Origin: Synechococcales cyanobacterium 340R_concoct_173_sub
GTDB lineage: Bacteria; Cyanobacteriota; Cyanobacteriia; Leptolyngbyales; Leptolyngbyaceae
Assembly: GCA_025354065.1 (NCBI GenBank)
Contig: JANXNM010000869.1
Coordinates: 1 to 12,224, forward strand
Reading direction: 5' to 3'
DNA: 12,224 bases
Shown: piece after piece, positions 1 to 6,173 of the stretch
Layout: each line of letters starts with the position of its first letter
How positions within the stretch are numbered: the stretch's first letter is position 1
The notes under the pieces: generated by a model
What the model was told of the DNA's origin: nothing
Databases searched by the model: none
What the model saw: the letters and a program-made list of their open reading frames with translations, nothing else
Translations under genes and position numbers: made by a program

Positions 1-132
1 GGAAAAATCCCCGGCACCAAAGAACTTGTCATACCTCAAACACCCTTCATTTTGCCCTATCGAATTACCGAAACCACAATTGAAATTCTCGCAGTCATTC
101 ATGGCGCTCAACAATGGGACGATCGGATTTAA
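1..132 (+). CDS. RelE/ParE-family toxin, C-terminal end (partial)
   Basis: Frame 1 is open from the window edge and reads 43 residues to TAA. The start of the gene lies outside the window. The fragment has the typical tail of RelE/ParE toxins: a basic GTKELV strand, PFILPYRI, then EILAVIHGAQQW. In this family these are the last two or three beta strands of the small RNase-like or gyrase-poisoning fold. An antitoxin gene would be expected just upstream, outside the window. It differs in sequence from the second ParE-like toxin at 824-1111, so it is not a recent copy of it. Family assignment is fairly secure from the tail. Whether it cleaves mRNA (RelE) or acts on gyrase (ParE) cannot be told. 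Confidence 0.75.
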   Translation, partial: GKIPGTKELVIPQTPFILPYRITETTIEILAVIHGAQQWDDRI

Positions 133-180
133 GTTAAGAAATAACTTCACAAATAAATTGCGATCGCGCTTTCAAAAAAT

Positions 181-453
181 CTAACACCCTCGAATCTCCA
201 CCAAAACCTCACCCGATCGTAAAAGCTCTAACGAATCAAGTAGAGTAGAACGCAAGATATTTTGCAACTGTGCATTTGAGATATTGCCACATCGTAACCA
301 AATTATTTTCGGCGGCGCACCAAAGCGATTCGCCAAATCAACAGAATCGCTATCTTTAGTCATTAGCACAACTCCTTCAGCCTTCGCCGCCTCAAAAATC
401 TCAGGATCTTCTGCATCCCTTAACCCCAGATCTCGCAATGCGATCGCCGATGT
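181..453 (-). pseudogene. DUF5615 PIN-like toxin, N-terminus missing (copy 1)
   Basis: The minus strand encodes the body of a DUF5615 (PIN-like, Mut7-C-related) toxin. It contains RDLGLRDAEDPEIFEAA, then GVVLMTKDSD and IIWLRCGN, and ends at a proper TAG after SGEVLVEIRGC. DUF5615 proteins are about 110-120 residues long and begin with a strand like MxIWIDAxLSPA that carries a conserved acidic residue. That strand is absent here: upstream of TSAIALRDLG the frame reads unrelated sequence and meets a stop at 505-507. The first usable start in frame is a TTG at 436-438, giving 85 residues. The missing N-terminus sits about 760 bp away at 1214-1285, next to its DUF433 partner. I therefore read this as the displaced 3' part of a broken toxin gene. 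A shortened protein could still be made from the TTG, but would lack one acidic site residue. Confidence 0.7.
203..280. repeat. 78-bp direct repeat, left copy
   Basis: This segment matches 1137-1214 in the same orientation at 74 of 78 positions by my count. It encodes, on the minus strand, the last part of the DUF5615 toxin (SNAQLQNIL to SGEVL). The similarity stops sharply at both ends. The two copies flank the rest of the toxin fragment and the parDE pair, 934 bp apart. Confidence 0.9.
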
Positions 454-509
454 TAGTTCTACCGAGATGTGAGTAAGATTTGGCTCGTCCTCCTCGGTTT
501 TCCATTACA

Positions 510-827
510 ATGAAACAAGTTAATTCTCTCAAAGTGACACCTGTGCTGAATATTGCACTTACACCCAACGCCGAAGCGCTTCTCCAACAATTAACTCGAT
601 CGGGCGAAGAACGTGATTCCGCAATCCTAATTGAACAAGCTTTGCAATATTTTTACGATCATGGATTAGACATGGACAATACGATCGGCTTTTCTGATCT
701 AACGGAAACCGCAATCATTCAGGAGAATGAACAGCGATGGAATGATTTCCAGGATACCGGGGTAGCCCACAGCCACGAAGACGTTGTAAAGCGGTTTGAA
801 CGATTCATAGGCCCGATCGGCTTATGA
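510..827 (+). CDS. ParD/CopG-like antitoxin
   Basis: This 105-residue protein is probably a ribbon-helix-helix antitoxin that binds and neutralises the toxin encoded just after it and represses the shared operon. Residues about 5-50 fit the DNA-binding fold: a short beta strand (VLNIALTPNAEALL) followed by two helices. The C-terminal part, with QRWNDFQDTGVAHSHEDVVKRFE, matches the toxin-binding tail of ParD-like antitoxins, where an HEEV-like motif is common. I chose the ATG at 510. The frame is open to a TTG at 480, but the extra ten residues (MARPPRFSIT) overlap the edge of the broken DUF5615 gene and do not look conserved. The stop overlaps the toxin start by four bases (ATGA), the usual coupling in such operons. 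No strong Shine-Dalgarno is visible. Confidence 0.75.
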   Translation: MKQVNSLKVTPVLNIALTPNAEALLQQLTRSGEERDSAILIEQALQYFYDHGLDMDNTIGFSDLTETAIIQENEQRWNDFQDTGVAHSHEDVVKRFERFIGPIGL

Positions 828-1111
828 CATTTTCTATACGATGGCTTCCTGAGGCAGAAGCTGACTTAGAACGACATTTTGATGCACTGAACGCCAGAAA
901 TCCGATCGCCGCTAGTAAAGCCATGCGATTGATCTTTGAAGCAAGTTCGAGCTTATCGGTCTTCCCTTACCGAGGTCGATCTATTGACGGCACACAGCAG
1001 CGTAAGCTTCAGGTTCCCTTCGGAAAGTATGGCTATATTTTGTACTATCGAATTGAAGACAGTCAGGTCTTTATTCTGCGGGTTCATCATGGACGCGAGA
1101 CTCGTGAGTAA
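824..1111 (+). CDS. ParE/RelE-family toxin
   Basis: A 95-residue toxin of the RelE/ParE superfamily, full length for the family. The N-terminus (FSIRWLPEAEADLERHF) is the standard first strand and helix. The middle holds FPYRGRS, where ParE and RelE proteins commonly have P-x-x-GR. The end has YGYILYYRIEDSQVFILRVHHGRETRE, the final strands with a basic, histidine-bearing tail. Its ATG lies inside the stop of the antitoxin gene (ATGA), so the two are translationally coupled. Known members act on DNA gyrase (ParE) or on ribosome-bound mRNA (RelE); the sequence does not decide between them. It looks intact. Its last 159 bases are antisense to the read-through tail of the damaged DUF5615 reading frame. 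Confidence 0.85.
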   Translation: MTFSIRWLPEAEADLERHFDALNARNPIAASKAMRLIFEASSSLSVFPYRGRSIDGTQQRKLQVPFGKYGYILYYRIEDSQVFILRVHHGRETRE

Positions 1112-1285
1112 ACCGATCGTCCTCCAACCCAAACTCAAAACCTCGCCCGATTGTAAAAGCTCTAACGAATCAAGTAGAGTAGAATGCAAGATATTTTGCA
1201 ACTGTACATTTGAGGTAATCCCAAAGGTAGAGGTAATCCAAACTGCGATTGCAGGCGACAAATGTGCGTCTATCCAAATAATCAT
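953..1285 (-). pseudogene. DUF5615 toxin remnant with internal deletion and read-through tail (copy 2)
   Basis: The ATG at 1285 overlaps the stop of the DUF433 antitoxin gene by four bases (ATGA), the normal arrangement of a DUF433-DUF5615 pair. The first 24 residues (MIIWIDAHLSPAIAVWITST plus FGIT) are a good DUF5615 N-terminus with its acidic D6. The frame then jumps directly to SNVQLQNILHSTLLDSLELL, which is the C-terminal helix. About 60 core residues found in copy 1 (the RDLGLRDAED to LRCGN region) are missing. After SGEVL near 1137 the native ending is lost. The frame runs on, antisense to the parE-like gene, until a chance stop at 953. The join is in frame, so a 110-residue chimera could be translated, but without the core it should not fold as a PIN-like nuclease. 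Confidence 0.7.
1137..1214. repeat. 78-bp direct repeat, right copy
   Basis: Matches 203-280 at 74 of 78 positions, same orientation. It lies between the end of the parE-like gene and the surviving N-terminal codons of the DUF5615 toxin. The right edge falls at the T-S codons where the toxin N-terminus breaks off. Confidence 0.9.
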
Positions 1286-1506
1286 GCGACCAGAATCGGA
1301 TGCTGAGCATTCCGCGCCGCATATTGCAATACAGCCTTCAGATCATCTGCTTCCAAATCAGACATCTCTTCCAAAATTTGTGCAGCACTCAACTCAGATG
1401 CAAACAAATCCAACACATCCGAAACCCGAATCCTCATTCCTCGGATACAAGGATGTCCGCCGCACTGTTTTGGGTTGACCGTAATGCGCTCAAGTAAGTT
1501 CGACAT
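1282..1506 (-). CDS. DUF433 antitoxin
   Basis: A 74-residue DUF433 protein, the small helix-turn-helix antitoxin type commonly paired with DUF5615 PIN-like toxins. The hallmark is visible: ITVNPKQCGGHPCIRGMRIR followed by VSDVLDLFASELSAAQILEE, then a helix with DLEADDLKAVLQYAARN. Length and composition are normal, so it appears intact. I chose the ATG at 1506: a GAGG sequence lies nine bases upstream, whereas the longer TTG start at 1521 has nothing in its favour. Its partner toxin directly downstream is broken, so this antitoxin is probably an orphan that may still repress its own promoter or bind a related toxin elsewhere in the genome. Confidence 0.85.
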   Translation of the reverse strand: MSNLLERITVNPKQCGGHPCIRGMRIRVSDVLDLFASELSAAQILEEMSDLEADDLKAVLQYAARNAQHPILVA

Positions 1507-1606
1507 AAGACTAAGCCTCAAAACCTAATTCTCTTTTCAGTGTAACGACGATCGTCCCTAGACCAACAGCCAATCTGGAGACGATTAATTCCCCAATCCT
1601 TATAGA

Positions 1607-2989
1607 CTACCGCGATCGCACGAGTCGAACCCCATTAGCGGGGGCAAGCGTCACTCCTCGACGGCGGGGCAGTTCTGGAGCCGAATCCACGAGAGAAAAC
1701 TCATAGCGGGAAAGCACCTGAGCCAGAACCAGCTTGAGTTCATACATCGCCAACGCCTCCCCAATGCAGCGCCGAACCCCGCCCCCAAACGGCATAAACT
1801 CATAGGGCGTAAACGTCCGATCGATAAATCGTTGAGGATTAAACTCGTGGGAATTGGGATAGAGATCCGATCGGTGATGCACCAGATAAATGCAACCTAC
1901 CACTATTTCACCGGGTTCGAGCCTGTAGCCCAGAACGTCCACGGGAGTTTCAACCTGACGCGGAAAAGTCAACATCGCCACCGGATGAATTCGCAAGGTC
2001 TCATTACACACCGCCGTTAAATACGGCAATCTAAAAATCTCCATTGGATCTGAATTCTTCCCCAAGGTTGCAAGTTCCTGAAGCAGCTTTGTCCGCACTT
2101 CAGGGTTACGGTGAGTCCAATACAACGCCCAAGCCATCGCCGTTGCCGTAGTTTCATGGCCAGCAAATAACAACGTCATCAACTCATCCCGCAACTCAAC
2201 ATCGCTCATCGGCTCTCCCTCTTCATCCCGCGAAGAAAGCATCAACGACAGAATATCAATCCGATCGGTCCTCGATTCAGCCCGTCGCTCGGCAATTTCG
2301 AGATAAATCAGATCATCAAGCTTTTGCCGATCGCGCACAAATTTCCCCCACGGACTCCATGCCCCCCAGTCTTGTTGTAAACCGGGATAGAACAGAACCA
2401 TAGTGCTCAATGGCGAGTGAAATAGATCCGCAACTTGGGTCATTAAGTATTTTAAGTTTTGGAAGCGATCGCTCCCCGCCCCACTCTCAGACATCCCAAA
2501 GACCGCCTTTAGAATAATATTGAGCGAAATATCCTGAGTCACAATCCGAGCCTCAAAGGGCTGATTCAGAGGAACTGCATCAAACGCCATAGTCGCCAAT
2601 TCACCGATTAGCTCACCGTAAGCCCGCATCCGTTCACCATGAAAAGGGGGCATCACAAGCTGCCGCCGTCGCCGATGCCGATCGCCATCTAGCATCATGA
2701 CCGAAGAATCGCCCAGGATAGGAGCCAGAATTCGATTCAGATCCCCCGGAGCCTTATAAAGACCAACCCGAGATCCGATCGTCGTATCGCGTGTCAGTAT
2801 CTCCTGAATCGCTTGCGGTTGATTCACAAACACCAACCCTCCGCCAAATCCCACCACACTGGCTCGGAAAATATCGGGACAGGTACGAGCAGCAGTTTCC
2901 ATATAGCCCACTGGATCCCCAACCCACTGCAACTGTTGGAGCCAAGCAGGTTTTGTGAAGGGTTTTGGAGGGTAAAGTGCCTTGTTCAT
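1607..2989 (-). CDS. Cytochrome P450, CYP110-like
   Basis: A 460-residue soluble bacterial-type P450 that should use O2 and two electrons to oxidise an organic substrate at its haem. The hallmarks are present. The I-helix oxygen-activation segment LFAGHETTATAMAW lies near residue 276. The K-helix ExxR is E330-TLR-R333. The haem-binding loop FMPFGGGVRRCIGEALA has the ligand at C408. The N-terminus (LQQLQWVGDPVGYMETAA) resembles cyanobacterial CYP110 proteins, some of which act on fatty acids or terpenes; the substrate here is unknown. I start at the ATG at 2989. The frame is open to 3253, but the extra 88 residues resemble no P450 and would overlap the divergent gene at 3210. No ferredoxin or reductase gene is adjacent, so electrons probably come from general cellular ferredoxins. 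Confidence 0.93.
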   Translation of the reverse strand: MNKALYPPKPFTKPAWLQQLQWVGDPVGYMETAARTCPDIFRASVVGFGGGLVFVNQPQAIQEILTRDTTIGSRVGLYKAPGDLNRILAPILGDSSVMMLDGDRHRRRRQLVMPPFHGERMRAYGELIGELATMAFDAVPLNQPFEARIVTQDISLNIILKAVFGMSESGAGSDRFQNLKYLMTQVADLFHSPLSTMVLFYPGLQQDWGAWSPWGKFVRDRQKLDDLIYLEIAERRAESRTDRIDILSLMLSSRDEEGEPMSDVELRDELMTLLFAGHETTATAMAWALYWTHRNPEVRTKLLQELATLGKNSDPMEIFRLPYLTAVCNETLRIHPVAMLTFPRQVETPVDVLGYRLEPGEIVVGCIYLVHHRSDLYPNSHEFNPQRFIDRTFTPYEFMPFGGGVRRCIGEALAMYELKLVLAQVLSRYEFSLVDSAPELPRRRGVTLAPANGVRLVRSR

Positions 2990-3209
2990 GATGATCGATC
3001 GAGTGATTAGGATATCAAAATGTTTTGCTAGCTTAATCTTAATGGATGGATAAGGGATGGGGGAGCCGATGTACGATTGACCGACAACACAGATGCGCCG
3101 ATCGTATTTCAGGATTTGAATAGTATTTGATAGTAGATAGCTTCGTGCAAAATGGGGAACCCTCGAAGTACTCGCATCAACAAAGCACAACAAAGTCAGG
3201 AAACTCACA

Positions 3210-3533
3210 ATGAACCGTCGCCCCATCGTCACGCCGCCAAGAATCAGCACCATGCCCCGCGCTCAAACTGAGTCCCGGCTGCACTTAGAACGGTATCAAA
3301 TCGCGATCGAAAAAAGTCGTCTCGAAAAAGAGCTTGAAACGTTAGAATTTAGACAAATTCAAATTAAAGCACGTCTGATTCAGCTTGCTGACCAAGCCGC
3401 TATAACAGCAACTCTACAAGAAAATTTAGCGCAAAAAAATCCCCTTGTACCGTCAGATCAAGGGGCGATCGCAAATCCAGTTGCCAAAACATTTAACACC
3501 GAATCTTATCAAACCTTCCTGTTAGATTTCTAG
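3210..3533 (+). CDS. Small coiled-coil protein, GvpV-like
   Basis: A 107-residue protein. Residues 1-20 form a basic, proline-rich start with RRPIVTPPRISTMPRAQTE. Residues about 20-65 are a long, charged helix likely to form a coiled coil (ERYQIAIEKSRLEKELETLE, then FRQIQIKARLIQLADQ). The tail from residue 66 is low-complexity and looks disordered. The pattern RI-S-MPRAQTE followed by a K/E-rich coiled coil reminds me of cyanobacterial GvpV proteins of gas vesicle clusters. I made that match from memory and it is only moderately secure. No gvpA or other gas vesicle gene is in the window. The ATG at 3210 has an AGGA sequence upstream (in gtcaggaaactcac). It is divergent from the P450 gene across about 220 bp. 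A minus-strand terminator shape lies inside it at 3433-3465. Confidence 0.6.
   Translation: MNRRPIVTPPRISTMPRAQTESRLHLERYQIAIEKSRLEKELETLEFRQIQIKARLIQLADQAAITATLQENLAQKNPLVPSDQGAIANPVAKTFNTESYQTFLLDF
3433..3465 (-). terminator. Rho-independent terminator shape inside the GvpV-like gene
   Basis: Read on the minus strand, CCCCTTG and CAAGGGG form a perfect 7-bp GC-rich stem around an 11-base loop, followed after one A by seven T residues. This is a textbook intrinsic terminator for leftward transcription. In the plus direction no T-run follows, so it should not end the GvpV-like transcript. It would stop leftward transcripts about 440 bp before the P450 start. Confidence 0.5.
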
Positions 3534-3620
3534 ATGCATAATTTATACAACACCCTAATTTTGAATAGAGCCGATCGTTCAATGTTAGGCTAAATTGAAA
3601 CCAGATTTATTATTTAGATT

Positions 3621-3959
3621 ATGTCTAGCTTGCCGCAGATTACCGTTCAAGAACTTGCCGAAAAAATAGCATTAGGTGAATCCATTCAACTGGTGGATGT
3701 GCGTGAACTCCAAGAACTCTCGATCGCATCGCTTCCAGGATTCAAACATCTCCCCCTCAGCGCATCCGAGTCTTGGTCAACTAATATCCATAGTCACCTA
3801 GACTCAGAACTCGAAATATTAGTGCTGTGCCACCATGGAATGCGATCGGCCCAGATGTGTCAATGGCTGATTGGGCAAGGGTTTGCGAATGTCAAAAATA
3901 TCTCCGGTGGAATTGATGCCTATTCCGTTCAAGTTGATAGCCGCATTCCACAATACTAA
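3621..3959 (+). CDS. Rhodanese-like domain protein
   Basis: A 112-residue single-domain rhodanese. Such proteins carry sulfur as a persulfide on a cysteine, or act in redox sensing or thiol chemistry. The order of motifs fits: LVDVRELQELSIASLPGFKH (the CH2A-like DVRE segment, residues 24-43), then the active-site loop with C70 in VLCHHGMRSAQ, then GFANVKNISGGIDAYS. The loop CHHGMRS is typical of single-domain rhodaneses such as GlpE-like proteins. The protein is cytoplasmic, with no signal peptide. It lies 60 bp before hrcA on the same strand, and the two may be co-transcribed. Substrate and sulfur donor cannot be told from the sequence. Confidence 0.9.
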   Translation: MSSLPQITVQELAEKIALGESIQLVDVRELQELSIASLPGFKHLPLSASESWSTNIHSHLDSELEILVLCHHGMRSAQMCQWLIGQGFANVKNISGGIDAYSVQVDSRIPQY

Positions 3960-3977
3960 TCCTAGTTTGGATCTGCT

Positions 3978-4013
3978 ATCTTAGTAAAAAAGCTGAGATT
4001 TAGCCAAATCTTA
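3978..4013 (+). promoter_or_regulatory. Two mutually exclusive hairpins just before hrcA
   Basis: As RNA, 3978-3984 (AUCUUAG) can pair with 3993-3999 (CUGAGAU), seven pairs with one G-U, around an eight-base loop. Alternatively 3994-4001 can pair with 4006-4013 around the loop AGCC; the inner six pairs (AGAUUU/AAAUCU) are perfect. The two hairpins share bases 3994-3999, so only one can form at a time. The second ends six bases before the hrcA ATG and would cover the ribosome landing site. No strong Shine-Dalgarno is seen. The hairpins are visible; a regulatory role is inference. Confidence 0.35.
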
Positions 4014-4019
4014 ACCCGA

Positions 4020-5084
4020 ATGACGAACCCTATTTCCCTCAATGCACGTCAGCAACAAGTGCTGTGGGCCACTGTTCGCCACTATGTCGCCACAGCCGAA
4101 CCTGTTGGTTCTGAAGTCTTGGTTAAGGAGTATTCTTTGCGGGCAAGTTCTGCAACGGTGAGGAATGCCATGGGATTTCTAGAGAAAGCGGGCTTACTTT
4201 ACCAGCCTCATATCTCAGCGGGGCGCATTCCCTCGGATTCCGGCTATCGAATTTATGTCGATCGGTTGCTCCAGCCCCTACCGTCCCATTCAAGATCCGT
4301 AGATCAAATTTTGAGCGATCGGCTTCAGGGTCATAACTGGAGCATGGAAGCAGTATTCAAAGGTGCGGCGCAGATTCTAGCGACGTTAAGCGGTTACATT
4401 ACATTAATTACATTGCCATTGAATCGGATCACCGAAATCAAACATTTACAATTAGTCCGAGTAGACCATACGCGCATCATGATGGTAGTGGTGATGGCGA
4501 ATTATGAGACTGAATCGGTAATGGTTCCCTTGAAAAGTAATCGGGATTTAGATTTAGATTTATTAGAACGTGAATTACAAATTGTATCAAATTTTCTGAA
4601 TGCCAAATTGAAAGATCGATCGTTATCGGAACTTCAGCAATTGGATTGGGGCGAATTGGGATTAGAGTTTGAATCCTATGGTCAATTGGTTCAATCTATG
4701 TTTCAGGAACTCGATCGGCGGTTTACCCAATCGGTGATGCCGACTCAAATGATGATGAGTGGTGTGGCTGATGTGTTGCGTCACCCAGAGTTTAGCGAAT
4801 TACAGCATTTACAAACTATTTTGCATCTACTAGAAGAAGACCAACAGCAGTTGATCCCTTTAATCTTTGAACAGGGCGATCGGCGGGTGACAGTACGAAT
4901 TGGGTCTGAAAATCCTTTAGAACCCATTCAAGCTTGCACCTTAATTTCATCGAATTACAGCCGCGATTCAGTTCCATTGGGCAGCGTCAGCATTTTAGGT
5001 CCAACCCGAATGGACTACGAAAGCACAATAGCATTGGTGGAATCGACAGCCGATTATTTGTCTGACCATTTGTCCGATCGCTAA
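4020..5084 (+). CDS. hrcA: Heat-inducible transcription repressor HrcA
   Basis: A 354-residue HrcA, close to the usual 340-350. HrcA represses chaperone genes (groESL and others) by binding the CIRCE inverted repeat and depends on GroEL to stay active. Residues about 5-75 are the winged-helix domain; the diagnostic run RASSATVRNAMGFLEKAGLL (41-60) is followed by the conserved YQPHISAGRIPSDSGYRIYV (61-80). The remainder fits the GAF-like and dimerisation domains. No complete CIRCE element is in this window, so this gene does not appear to be directly autoregulated by HrcA here. It lies 60 bp after a rhodanese gene and converges with the glycosyltransferase gene, 11 bp between stop codons. Confidence 0.96.
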   Translation: MTNPISLNARQQQVLWATVRHYVATAEPVGSEVLVKEYSLRASSATVRNAMGFLEKAGLLYQPHISAGRIPSDSGYRIYVDRLLQPLPSHSRSVDQILSDRLQGHNWSMEAVFKGAAQILATLSGYITLITLPLNRITEIKHLQLVRVDHTRIMMVVVMANYETESVMVPLKSNRDLDLDLLERELQIVSNFLNAKLKDRSLSELQQLDWGELGLEFESYGQLVQSMFQELDRRFTQSVMPTQMMMSGVADVLRHPEFSELQHLQTILHLLEEDQQQLIPLIFEQGDRRVTVRIGSENPLEPIQACTLISSNYSRDSVPLGSVSILGPTRMDYESTIALVESTADYLSDHLSDR

Positions 5085-5121
5085 ATCAAACAATTCTACC
5101 GTTTAATTTTTTGTTTGATTT
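5083..5121. repeat. 11-bp inverted repeat at the hrcA/glycosyltransferase junction
   Basis: AAATCAAACAA at 5083-5093 and TTGTTTGATTT at 5111-5121 are perfect inverted copies separated by 17 bases. The left arm overlaps the hrcA stop codon and the right arm lies in the last codons of the convergent glycosyltransferase gene. The stem is AT-rich and no T-run follows on either strand, so it is at best a weak two-way terminator or processing hairpin. Confidence 0.4.
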
Positions 5122-6136
5122 TCCGCAAAAACGATCGCACACGTAACTGCTTTAATCTAAACTCACTAATTTCAACTAAATCGCCTGCATTGTTTTCTGC
5201 ATAGTCAAAAAAATGATTGATTTCTTTCAAAATCACAGTCCACCGCAACACAATATTGTTCGATCGGTATTCCTCTAGAATATTATTTGATAATTCAAAA
5301 GAACTAGGGGAATTCACCATAGCCATAATGCGTTGAACATCATAGCCAGTACTGTAATTTGCAATTTTATGGGCATTAAATCCCGGATCTAAATAGTCCG
5401 AAAGTGCATGATTAACACTAGAAAACACATGACATCCTGAGGCCATTGCTTCCATCGGTGGCAACCCGAAGCCTTCACTAACGCGGTGTTGTGCCCAATA
5501 TTCCGCAGAATCATACAGGTAAACTCGCGATCGGTTAAACAATTCACCCAAATCTGAAACAAACCCAGAAATCAATTCTACATTGCAGTGTTTTTTTAAA
5601 GCAGGAACAAGCGATCGCAACACATAATCTGATGTTTTTCGAGTTTGTACTAGAACATCAATATCGCGAGGTAAATTACGATTTGAAAATTCATCTGAAA
5701 TCTGATTCGGCAAATAGTAAATCAGCGAATGGGGTGCATATTGCCCCCAATATCCCATAGTATTTCGGCTGACCGTTAAAATTGGGACATTAGGCGGTAA
5801 CCGAAATCCATATCCTGCACTGTGGGCATGGTAAACCACATGGTGTCCCTTCAATTTCCCGATTAACTTTGGAACATCAAACCCCCAACTCACCACAAAA
5901 ATCCGATCGTACTGTATTCCCTGACGTAATAAATCGGGCAAAAATAAAGTATTCTCCTCCCGCTTTCGATACGTCACAACCTCCGCGTGAGTCACTTGCT
6001 GGGCCAGTTTCATCGCCTTTAATTCAGCAAACAATCCGCCACAAGAAAACTCTCCCGTTGTTCCAGGAACGAGAAAAAGTAACGATCGTTGCTGAGCGAT
6101 TTGGGATACGGCGATTTGGGGTTCAGGCATTTGCAT
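5096..6136 (-). CDS. dgdA: Glycosyltransferase, DgdA/KtrE-like
   Basis: A 346-residue GT-B (GT4-like) glycosyltransferase. The N-terminal lobe contains LLFLVPGTTGEFSCGGLFAE, VVSWGFDVPKL and VVYHAHSAGYGFRL. The C-terminal nucleotide-sugar lobe has the acidic motif EGFGLPPMEA (221-230) and a very basic end (FLRKIKQKIKR) that could touch the membrane. The sequence resembles from memory the Synechocystis protein Slr1508. That protein has been described as DgdA, which adds the second galactose to make digalactosyldiacylglycerol, and earlier as KtrE, needed for KtrAB potassium uptake. Its place 37 bp after ktrA supports the identification. A second ATG two codons later (6130) is an equally good start. 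The symbol is an inference from resemblance and context; the glycosyltransferase class is secure. Confidence 0.75.
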   Translation of the reverse strand: MQMPEPQIAVSQIAQQRSLLFLVPGTTGEFSCGGLFAELKAMKLAQQVTHAEVVTYRKREENTLFLPDLLRQGIQYDRIFVVSWGFDVPKLIGKLKGHHVVYHAHSAGYGFRLPPNVPILTVSRNTMGYWGQYAPHSLIYYLPNQISDEFSNRNLPRDIDVLVQTRKTSDYVLRSLVPALKKHCNVELISGFVSDLGELFNRSRVYLYDSAEYWAQHRVSEGFGLPPMEAMASGCHVFSSVNHALSDYLDPGFNAHKIANYSTGYDVQRIMAMVNSPSSFELSNNILEEYRSNNIVLRWTVILKEINHFFDYAENNAGDLVEISEFRLKQLRVRSFLRKIKQKIKR

Positions 6137-6173
6137 AGGAATTAAAATAGGTAGAGATCTAGACTAATTGCAA

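Noticed and set aside
362..370. TTAGCAC resembling a CIRCE half-site
   Set aside because: The inverted partner GAGTGCTAA at nine bases is missing, and the site lies inside toxin coding sequence.
936..1478. 180-codon plus-strand open frame
   Set aside because: It is in another frame of parE and antisense to the DUF5615 and DUF433 coding regions; the protein has no recognisable domain.
2990..3253. N-terminal extension of the P450 reading frame
   Set aside because: The 88 extra residues resemble no P450 N-terminus, overlap the divergent gene at 3210, and the ATG at 2989 gives the expected family start.
4397..4418. Short TACATTA-type tandem repetition in hrcA
   Set aside because: It encodes ordinary HrcA residues (YITLITL) and looks like chance codon use.
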